Assembly: GCF_009770985.1 (NCBI RefSeq)
Contig: NZ_WSRW01000003.1
Location: forward strand, 124,001-188,000
Origin: Mucilaginibacter lacusdianchii
GTDB taxonomy: Bacteria; Bacteroidota; Bacteroidia; Sphingobacteriales; Sphingobacteriaceae
Direction: 5' to 3'
DNA: 64,000 nt
This document shows positions 46,411-53,441 of the stretch, one piece after another. Numbering within the stretch: the stretch's first letter is position 1; each line of letters begins with the position of its first letter. Position numbers and translations under genes: made by a program. Below the pieces are notes generated by a model. It saw only the letters and a list, made by a program, of their open reading frames with translations, made no database searches and was not told the DNA's origin.

Positions 46411-47691
46411 ATGGCCAGAAAGAACTACCTGTTTCCTTTTATACTGGTTACGTCTTTATTTTTCTTGTGGGCATTTTTGCACAACATAAATCCCATACTG
46501 ATACCTCACCTCAAAAAGGCTTGCCATTTAAGTGATACGCAATCGTCGTTTATAGACCTTTCTGTGTCGCTGGCTTACTTTCTGATCGCCATTCCTGCCG
46601 GGTTGTTCATGCACAAGTTTGGCTACAAAAATGGTATCTTATTGGGGTTGACGTTATATGCCGTTGGCGCTTTTCTGTTTGTTCCAGCAGCGTCCGACCG
46701 TAACTATTTCCTCTTCCTGTTCGCCTTATTTGTAATAGCCAGCGGTGCTACTTTTTTGGAGGCCGTGGCCAATCCGTATGTGTCCATTCTGGGTGATAAA
46801 GAAACGGCTGCTCAACGGTTAAACTTTGCCCAATCCTTTAACGGTCTGGGGGCATTTATAGCACCTATTGTAGGTGGGCGATTTATTTTGACCGGAGTAG
46901 AGCATTCGGCTCAGGAAATCAAACAAATGTCGCCTAATCAAGTAAACGCCTATCTACAATCTGAAGCTGATACTGTCAAGATGCCTTATATGATCATTGC
47001 CGGTGGAGTGTTACTTTTATTGATATTGTTCTTATTCACCAAGCTACCCGATGTAAAGGAAGACGATTCCGCAGAAGATCTGCACGCACCGGGAACTAAC
47101 TTTTCTGCAAAAGTGTTGCGCCATACGCACTTGCGTTGGGCCATCATCGCACAATTCTTTTATGTAGGTGCACAGGTAGGCGTGGGCAGCTTCTTTATCC
47201 GCTACGCCAAATTTGTGGCCGATGTGAATGAAAAACAAGCCGCCTTTTTATGGGGTGCTATAGCTATGGTTGGTTTTATGGCCGGCCGGTTTGCCGGTAC
47301 GTTATTAATGCGCTTTATACAGCCGCCAAAACTGTTAAGTTTATATGCGCTAATTAACGTAATCCTATTACTGGTTGCGTTATACACCAAAGGTACCGTA
47401 GCCTTATATGCGGTTATGGCAGTGCCGTTCTTCATGTCTATTATGTATCCTACCATATTTGCGTTGGGTATTCAGGGACTGGGCGAAGAAACCAAAATTG
47501 CAGCGTCATTCTTGGTAATGGCTATTATTGGCGGTGCAATTGCGCCATTACTAATGGGTTTTATATCAGATAAAACCGGCAGCATACAAGTGGCCTATTG
47601 GGTTCCGCTGTTATGTTTCGCCGTTATTTTATATTATGGATTGAAAGGGCATCGAGTACAAAAGAAGATAGTTTTGGAGCAGGTGCTATAG
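46411..47691 (+). CDS. fucP: L-fucose:H+ symporter-type MFS permease (FucP family)
   Basis: A 426-residue inner-membrane protein with 12 predicted helices. Family features are FLWAFLHNINPILIPHLKKA (helix 1, about 20-40), VANPYVSILGDKETAAQRLNFAQSFNGLGAFIAP (about 119-152) and IMYPTIFALGIQGLGEETK late in the protein. FucP homologues carry L-fucose, but close relatives carry other sugars. Position between the lactate genes and a probable fucose oxidation set supports L-fucose. Confidence 0.85.
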   Translation: MARKNYLFPFILVTSLFFLWAFLHNINPILIPHLKKACHLSDTQSSFIDLSVSLAYFLIAIPAGLFMHKFGYKNGILLGLTLYAVGAFLFVPAASDRNYFLFLFALFVIASGATFLEAVANPYVSILGDKETAAQRLNFAQSFNGLGAFIAPIVGGRFILTGVEHSAQEIKQMSPNQVNAYLQSEADTVKMPYMIIAGGVLLLLILFLFTKLPDVKEDDSAEDLHAPGTNFSAKVLRHTHLRWAIIAQFFYVGAQVGVGSFFIRYAKFVADVNEKQAAFLWGAIAMVGFMAGRFAGTLLMRFIQPPKLLSLYALINVILLLVALYTKGTVALYAVMAVPFFMSIMYPTIFALGIQGLGEETKIAASFLVMAIIGGAIAPLLMGFISDKTGSIQVAYWVPLLCFAVILYYGLKGHRVQKKIVLEQVL

Positions 47692-47751
47692 TCGGATTTA
47701 AGCAAAATCATTCGTTGCATTGCAGCAATCGTTTACTATAATTAGAAAGAC

Positions 47752-48516
47752 ATGTTTAGTTTAAAAGATAAAGTAGCCGTAATTACCGGCGGAGGCAGCG
47801 GTATTGGCAAAGCCATCTCTGTGCTGTTTGTCAAGCAGGGCGCACATGTTCACATCATCGAATTAAATGCCGAGGCCGGCAGCCAGGTAGTCTCCCAAAT
47901 TGAAGCTGATGGTGGCAATGCGCAGGTACATGCCGTTAACGTAAGCGATCAGCAGGCTGTGGTTGAAGCCTTTGAAGCCATCGGAAAGATAGATATCTTA
48001 GTAAACAACGCAGGCATTGCGCATGTGGGTAACGTTGAAAAAACAGCTGAAGTTGATTTTGAACGGGTGTTTAACGTAAATGTAAAAGGTGCTTACAACT
48101 GTTTATATGCGGTTGTTCCGTTAATGAAAGCTAACGGTGGTGGCGCTATCCTTAATCTAGCTTCGATCGCCTCGCATGTGGGTATTACAGATAGGTTTGC
48201 TTATTCCATGAGTAAAGGCGCTATTTATGCGATGTCGCTTTCTATAGCGCGCGATTACCTGAATGACCAAATCCGTTGCAACAGTATATCTCCGGCCAGG
48301 GTACACACGCCGTTTGTGGATGGTTTTATCACCAAAAACTATCCCGGTCAGGAACCTGAAATATTTGAAAAACTGTCCAAAAGTCAACCCATCGGCCGCA
48401 TGGCCAAACCTGATGAAGTGGCTGCTTTGGCGCTTTACCTATGCTCGGACGAAGCAGGGTTTATAACCGGTTGCGATTATCCTATCGATGGTGGTTTCAT
48501 CAAGCTCAACAATTAA
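47752..48516 (+). CDS. Short-chain dehydrogenase, probably of L-fucose oxidation
   Basis: A 254-residue cytoplasmic SDR with ITGGGSGIGKA (about 11-21), NNAGIAHVG, NLASIASHVG and the catalytic YSMSK (about 148-152), ending CDYPIDGGFIKLNN. It resembles the 2-keto-3-deoxy-L-fuconate 4-dehydrogenase group described in Xanthomonas, but SDR specificity is hard to read from sequence. It lies 60 bp after the FucP gene and is followed by a terminator, so it closes the first transcript. An L-fucose dehydrogenase role is the main alternative. Confidence 0.75.
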   Translation: MFSLKDKVAVITGGGSGIGKAISVLFVKQGAHVHIIELNAEAGSQVVSQIEADGGNAQVHAVNVSDQQAVVEAFEAIGKIDILVNNAGIAHVGNVEKTAEVDFERVFNVNVKGAYNCLYAVVPLMKANGGGAILNLASIASHVGITDRFAYSMSKGAIYAMSLSIARDYLNDQIRCNSISPARVHTPFVDGFITKNYPGQEPEIFEKLSKSQPIGRMAKPDEVAALALYLCSDEAGFITGCDYPIDGGFIKLNN

Positions 48517-48535
48517 AAGTTATTATCCCTTATTG

Positions 48536-48576
48536 AAGCATCAATAATGTATTGTATTATACAATGTTGATGCTTT
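48536..48576 (+). terminator. Intrinsic terminator after the SDR gene
   Basis: AAGCATCAA at the left pairs with TTGATGCTT at the right, with an inner ATTGTA/TACAAT stem and a TTA loop; a short T-rich stretch follows. It lies 20 bp after the SDR stop. The 170 bp that follow, before the aldo/keto reductase, should hold a separate promoter, though no clear consensus was found. Confidence 0.65.
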
Positions 48577-48745
48577 TGTTACTATGAAAGATAATTTATC
48601 ATAATAGAATGCTAAATATGTACAGTTTTAATCTGTGCTTTTTTTATCCCTTTGATTTTAACCAATTATAGCTACCGAGCAGTCGTTTCAACATTACTTA
48701 ACTTGCCCGTAGTGTAAATCATTGGACTTTTTGACTTAAAACAAC

Positions 48746-49765
48746 ATGGCGAACACCGTATCGTTACCTAAAATAATATTTGGCACCAGTAGTTTGGGCA
48801 ACTTGTATACCGCACTTGATGAAAGTGTAAAGCAGGAGATTGTTAAAGAAATTATCGAAAATTCGCCCAAACCTGCTGTGTTCGACTCGGCAGGCAAATA
48901 TGGCGCGGGTTTAGCGCTAGAATCGCTAGGCAATGCGTTAAATGCGCTCGGTGTTAGTAAACATGACGTAATTATCAGTAATAAACTAGGTTGGTATCGT
49001 ACCGAATTAACAACACCCGAACCAACCTTTGAACCCGGTGTGTGGCGTGATTTAAAGTACGATGCTGTTCAAAAAATAAGTTACGAAGGTATACTGGAAT
49101 GCTATGAACAAGGTAACCAACTGTTAAACGGTTATGACGCGCAACTGGTATCGGTACACGATCCGGACGAGTATCTGGCTGCTGCCGAAACAGAAGCCGA
49201 CCGGGAAAAACGTTACCAGGATATACTGAACGCCTACCGCGCACTGTTTGAGTTAAAGCAGCAAGGTAAGGTACTGGCTGTAGGGGTAGGCGCTAAAGAT
49301 TGGAAATCCATCCAGAAAATAACCAATGATGTGCCGCTGGATTGGGTAATGATTGCCAACAGCATGACCGTGCACAGCCACCCGGCCGATTTGTTGGCCT
49401 ACATGCAATCGTTAAAAGACAAGGGTGTATTGATTCTCAATTCGGCTGTTTTTAACGGCGGCTTTTTGATGGGTGGTGAGTATTATAACTACAAAGAAGT
49501 TGACCCCAATAACGAACATGATAAAGCTTTGCTAACCTGGCGCGAAAAGTTCTTCGCGCTGTGCAATCAGTATAAAATCCGTCCGGCCGAGGCTGCTGTA
49601 CAGTTTGGTTTGAATGCACCCGGCGTAACCAGTATTGCACTGAGCACTACCAACGCCAAGCGGGTAAAAGGCAACATTGATATGGCCAGTGTAAAAGTAC
49701 CGGCGGCGTTTTGGGAGGATATGAAAAAGCAGGGCCTGATGTCTGCCGAGATAGAGAATTTATAG
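48746..49765 (+). CDS. Aldo/keto reductase, probable L-fucose (D-threo-aldose) 1-dehydrogenase
   Basis: A 339-residue cytoplasmic aldo/keto reductase. The catalytic tetrad is visible: Asp in FDSAGKYGAG (about 46-55), Tyr in the same motif, Lys in IISNKLGWY (about 75-83) and His in VSVHDPDEY (about 131-139). GVGAKDWKSI follows. The family includes D-threo-aldose 1-dehydrogenases that oxidise L-fucose to the lactone. The amidohydrolase that follows (17 bp) is a lactonase type, which supports that role. It is the first gene of the second catabolic transcript. Confidence 0.82.
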   Translation: MANTVSLPKIIFGTSSLGNLYTALDESVKQEIVKEIIENSPKPAVFDSAGKYGAGLALESLGNALNALGVSKHDVIISNKLGWYRTELTTPEPTFEPGVWRDLKYDAVQKISYEGILECYEQGNQLLNGYDAQLVSVHDPDEYLAAAETEADREKRYQDILNAYRALFELKQQGKVLAVGVGAKDWKSIQKITNDVPLDWVMIANSMTVHSHPADLLAYMQSLKDKGVLILNSAVFNGGFLMGGEYYNYKEVDPNNEHDKALLTWREKFFALCNQYKIRPAEAAVQFGLNAPGVTSIALSTTNAKRVKGNIDMASVKVPAAFWEDMKKQGLMSAEIENL

Positions 49766-49782
49766 ATACCAACCCCATACCT

Positions 49783-50622
49783 ATGTATAAAATTGATTCG
49801 CATCAACATTTTTGGCAGTTTGATAAAGAGCGTGATAGCTGGATTACCGATGATATGGAAGTTATTCGTCGCAATTTTTTGCCGGATGATTTGCAACCCT
49901 TGCTAAGCAAGCATGGTTTGCAAGGATGTATTGCGGTGCAGTCCGACCAATCAGAAGAGCATAACTCCTTTTTATTAAAGCTGGCGGATGAATACGATTC
50001 TATTAAAGGTGTGGTAGGATGGGTTGACTTGCAGGCTTACGATGTTGAGGACCGTTTAAAGCGCTATCGCCAATACAAAAAGATGAAAGGCTTTCGTCAT
50101 GTTTTGCAGGGCGAGCCGCAACGCGATTTGATGCTGACAGAGGCATTTAAGCACGGGATCGGTTTGCTAAGCAAATATGGCTTTACTTATGATGTGCTAA
50201 TTTTTCCCGACCAGTTGCAATACACCGCACAGCTGGTAAGACAGTTCCCTGATCAGGCTTTTATCATCGACCATATTGCTAAGCCGGATATTAAAAACCA
50301 AACCATTGATGATTGGGCGCGCGATATACAAACCGTGGCGCAATATCAAAATGTTAGCTGCAAAGTATCGGGCATGGTAACCGAAGCCAACTGGCATCAG
50401 TGGCAGGAAAAAGATTTTGAACCTTACCTGGATGTGGTGTTTAAAGCATTCGGTGCTGGTAGGTTATTATACGGATCAGACTGGCCGGTGTGCATGGTAG
50501 CCGGTGGGTATGGCCGTATGATAGAGCTAGTGAAAAATTATACCACACAATTATCAGCCCATGAGCAGGACCTGTTTTGGGGCGATAACGCCGCGCGTAT
50601 TTACCAGATAGATATTGATTAA
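49783..50622 (+). CDS. Amidohydrolase-2 family lactonase, probable L-fuconolactonase
   Basis: A 279-residue amidohydrolase of the lactonase group. IDSHQHFWQF (about 4-13) carries the HxH metal motif, IDHIAKPDI (about 165-173) a further His, and LLYGSDWPVCMV (about 231-242) the catalytic Asp. The ATG at 49783 is used; an earlier in-frame TTG at 49711 would extend 55 bp into the previous gene without similarity. It should open L-fucono-1,5-lactone to L-fuconate. L-rhamnonolactone would be an alternative, but the aldo/keto reductase upstream and the FucP-type permease favour fucose. Confidence 0.85.
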   Translation: MYKIDSHQHFWQFDKERDSWITDDMEVIRRNFLPDDLQPLLSKHGLQGCIAVQSDQSEEHNSFLLKLADEYDSIKGVVGWVDLQAYDVEDRLKRYRQYKKMKGFRHVLQGEPQRDLMLTEAFKHGIGLLSKYGFTYDVLIFPDQLQYTAQLVRQFPDQAFIIDHIAKPDIKNQTIDDWARDIQTVAQYQNVSCKVSGMVTEANWHQWQEKDFEPYLDVVFKAFGAGRLLYGSDWPVCMVAGGYGRMIELVKNYTTQLSAHEQDLFWGDNAARIYQIDID

Positions 50623-50625
50623 TAA

Positions 50626-51645
50626 ATGAAAACTTTAGTTTGTACTACACCCGGTGCCTTTGCCTATCAGGAGCAGGAAAAACCTGTTCTCGGAAAAGAC
50701 AGAGCCATCATCAAAATAAAACGTATTGGCGTTTGCGGAACAGATTTACATGCCTTTAGAGGAACGCAACCTTACTTTAGTTATCCCCGCGTGCTGGGCC
50801 ACGAGCTTTCGGGCGAATTAGTGGAGGCCGATAATGCTCCGGGTTTTGCCATTGGAGAGGCCGTTACCTTTATACCTTATTTTAACTGTGGCGTATGTAT
50901 TGCCTGCCGATCGGGCAAGCCTAATTGCTGTGTAAACATACAGGTATGTGGCGTACATGCTGATGGGGGAATGGTGGAATACCTGTCCGTACCATCGCGG
51001 TTACTGGTACATGGCGAAGGTTTATCTTATGATGAACTGGCGCTGGTTGAACCTTTGGCAATTGGCGCGCACGGCGTGCGCCGTGCCGATGTGCAGGCTG
51101 GTGAGTTTGTGCTGGTAATTGGAGCCGGACCAATAGGCTTGGGCACCATGGAATTTGCCCGTATAGCCGGTGCCAATGTAATAGCTATGGACGTGAGCAA
51201 CGATCGCTTGGAATTTTGCCGTGAGAAGCTGAATATCCAACACACCATTAATCCGGCTGAGGCGGATGCGGCGGAAGAACTGCGTCGTATTACTAATGGC
51301 GATATGGCTACCGTTGTAATCGATGCTACCGGTAATTTAAAGGCCATTGAAGGCGGTATCAATTATCTGGCACATGGTGGCCGTTATGTATTGATCGGTT
51401 TGCAAAAAGAAGCATTTAGTTTTAGTCACCCCGAATTTCACAAACGCGAGTCGACCCTGATGAGCAGCCGGAATGCTACACGGCAGGACTTTGAACACGT
51501 AATAGCCAGTATGAAACAAGGTTTGGTTGATCCTAAAACTTATATCACCCACCGGGTGGACTTTGACCAGGTAAAAGATCAGTTTGAAAACTGGCTGAAT
51601 CCCGAAATGAAAGTAATAAAAGCCATGATTAGTCATGCTGATTAA
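50626..51645 (+). CDS. Zinc-dependent alcohol dehydrogenase resembling L-galactonate 5-dehydrogenase (LgoD)
   Basis: A 339-residue medium-chain dehydrogenase. GVCGTDLHAF (about 36-45), GHELSGE (about 58-64) and CGVCIACRSGKPNCC (about 89-103) bind catalytic and structural zinc; VLVIGAGPIGLG (about 162-173) binds NAD. Its look is very close to E. coli YjjN/LgoD (IKIKRIGVCGTDLHAFRGTQPYFSYPRVLGHE and the SRNAT motif near the end), which oxidises L-galactonate at C5. L-fuconate is 6-deoxy-L-galactonate, so the same chemistry on fuconate is possible. It starts 3 bp after the lactonase, implying the next step of one pathway. No fuconate dehydratase is present. Confidence 0.83.
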   Translation: MKTLVCTTPGAFAYQEQEKPVLGKDRAIIKIKRIGVCGTDLHAFRGTQPYFSYPRVLGHELSGELVEADNAPGFAIGEAVTFIPYFNCGVCIACRSGKPNCCVNIQVCGVHADGGMVEYLSVPSRLLVHGEGLSYDELALVEPLAIGAHGVRRADVQAGEFVLVIGAGPIGLGTMEFARIAGANVIAMDVSNDRLEFCREKLNIQHTINPAEADAAEELRRITNGDMATVVIDATGNLKAIEGGINYLAHGGRYVLIGLQKEAFSFSHPEFHKRESTLMSSRNATRQDFEHVIASMKQGLVDPKTYITHRVDFDQVKDQFENWLNPEMKVIKAMISHAD

Positions 51646-51680
51646 TAAACATCATATTATAAAATAGTTGAAGCTGGTTT

Positions 51681-53234
51681 ATGAAGGGATTTAAAATTGC
51701 CGGATTTTTTGTTGCTGCATTGTTGAATTACACCTTAAGTAATGCTCAAAACAAGCAGGTACTGGGTTTTGATAAGTTAAACAGGTACGTATCTGAGTTT
51801 AACCGCACAGATACAGAAACGGTTAAAAACCTGGTGCCCAATGAACAGGCTGCAGCCTGGATGACACAAAACGTTCCGGTATTTGAATGCCCCGATTCTA
51901 CCATCGAAAAAATATATTATTACCGCTGGTGGACTTTTAGAAAACACCTAAAGCAAACGCCGGATGGCTATGTGTTTACCGAGTTTATTACCCCTGTAAA
52001 TCACGCCGGTATATACAATACGGTAAGCAGCGCTTTAGGTCATCATATCTACGAGGGTCGCTGGCTGCGAAATCCGCAATACGTCGAGCAATATATTTCG
52101 TTTTGGCTGTTTACTGATCCTAAACAGAAAAAGCCGCATCTGCACGCCTTTAGCAGTTGGATAGATGATGCGGTTTATAAGTTTTATTTGGTAAATCAGA
52201 ACAAGTCGTTTATTCAAAAATTGGTTCCGGCGCTGGATGCAGATTACCGGCTATGGGAAACCGAAAAGCAGTTGCCGAGTCAGATGTTTTGGCAGTTTGA
52301 CGTTCGTGATGCTATGGAAGAATCCATCAGCGGATCGCGTAAGCTAAAAAATGTACGGCCAACTATCAACAGCTACATGTACGGTAATGCAGTAGCCTTA
52401 ACCGACATGGCTAAGCTTACTGCCAATGATACCCTGCAAAAAAGATACAGCCTTAGAGCAGCGAAGCTGAAAGATTTAGTTCAGGAAAATTTATGGGACG
52501 ATACCTCATCTTTCTTCAAAGTGCAATATCCTAACGGTAAGCTATGTGACGCCCGCGAAGAGTTAGGCTACATCCCATGGTATTTTAACTTGCCAGATGA
52601 TAAAGCCAAATACGCCAAACAGTGGGAACAGCTTACCGATGAAAAAGGCTTTAATGCCCCTTGGGGTATTACCACGGCCGAACGCCGTCATCCGCTGTTC
52701 AGAACGCATGGCACCGGCCACGGCTGCGAATGGGACGGTGCAGTTTGGCCTTTTGCCACCTCGCAAACCTTAACCGGCCTGGCTAACCTGCTTACCCGGT
52801 ACAAACATCATGATGGGATGTCGGCCCAAGTGTTTTATAATGAACTGCATAAATATGCGGCTTCACATCAAAAGCGAGGTTTGCCTTACTTGGGCGAGTA
52901 TCAGGACGAGAAAACAGGATATTGGCTAAAAGGTGATAATCCGCGTAGCAGCTACTATAATCACTCTACCTTTTGTGATCTGGTAATCAGTGACCTTATT
53001 GGCTTGAAGCCAAGGAATGATAACACTTTGGAGATATATCCACTTATCCCGCAAAATCAATGGAACTGGTTTTGCCTGGATAACGTAATGTATCACGGTC
53101 GCAACATTACCATCCTATGGGACAAAGACGGCAGCCGTTACCATAAAGGACAGGGTTTACGTATATATGCTGATGGCAAAGAAATCGGCAGAGCTAAAGA
53201 ATTGAAGCATCTTTCCGCAAAACTTCCATCCTGA
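51681..53234 (+). CDS. Secreted MGH1-like (alpha/alpha)6 glycoside hydrolase, specificity unknown
   Basis: A 517-residue secreted protein (signal about 1-22, ending SNAQ). The body looks like the (alpha/alpha)6 barrel shared by GH63-type enzymes and other MGH1-like proteins: YRWWTFRKHLKQT, FSSWIDDAVYKFYL, RDAMEESISGSRKLKNVRPTINSYMYGNA, and HGCEWDGAVWPFATSQTL, which corresponds to the WRGPxW loop of that clan. A beta-sandwich of about 70 residues ends the protein. It is the fourth gene of the aldo/keto reductase transcript, 35 bp after the zinc dehydrogenase, so it may release the sugar that transcript consumes. No substrate is evident. Confidence 0.7.
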   Translation: MKGFKIAGFFVAALLNYTLSNAQNKQVLGFDKLNRYVSEFNRTDTETVKNLVPNEQAAAWMTQNVPVFECPDSTIEKIYYYRWWTFRKHLKQTPDGYVFTEFITPVNHAGIYNTVSSALGHHIYEGRWLRNPQYVEQYISFWLFTDPKQKKPHLHAFSSWIDDAVYKFYLVNQNKSFIQKLVPALDADYRLWETEKQLPSQMFWQFDVRDAMEESISGSRKLKNVRPTINSYMYGNAVALTDMAKLTANDTLQKRYSLRAAKLKDLVQENLWDDTSSFFKVQYPNGKLCDAREELGYIPWYFNLPDDKAKYAKQWEQLTDEKGFNAPWGITTAERRHPLFRTHGTGHGCEWDGAVWPFATSQTLTGLANLLTRYKHHDGMSAQVFYNELHKYAASHQKRGLPYLGEYQDEKTGYWLKGDNPRSSYYNHSTFCDLVISDLIGLKPRNDNTLEIYPLIPQNQWNWFCLDNVMYHGRNITILWDKDGSRYHKGQGLRIYADGKEIGRAKELKHLSAKLPS

Positions 53235-53292
53235 TTGGTGCAGATGGCAAGATAATATAATAGCATGAAAAAATGTTATAGGGTTTGATAGG

Positions 53293-53339
53293 CCTGTACA
53301 GGTAGTTTTGGCAATATTGAATTACCAATTATACATTTA
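53293..53339 (+). promoter_or_regulatory. Possible Bacteroidota promoter with an upstream palindrome
   Basis: A TTTG (53307-53310), 21-bp spacer, then TACATTTA (53332-53339) resembles the TTTG / TAnnTTTG consensus with one mismatch, about 100 bp before the 920-residue hydrolase. A perfect 10-bp palindrome CCTGTACAGG lies just upstream (53293-53302). The 207-bp gap here is the largest in the hydrolase run and suggests a separate transcript start. Confidence 0.35.
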
Positions 53340-53441
53340 ACCTGATAATTAACTTAAAGTCCTGTAGTAAAATAAAGTATGCGTTTGCATAAATTTATAG
53401 GGAATATTTAAGGTAATTAGCAGTTTGGAGAAATCCTATTT

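Noticed and set aside
49711..49782. TTG-initiated extension of the lactonase into the aldo/keto reductase gene
   Set aside because: Overlaps conserved coding sequence of the upstream gene; the ATG at 49783 starts just before the HxH motif as in the family.
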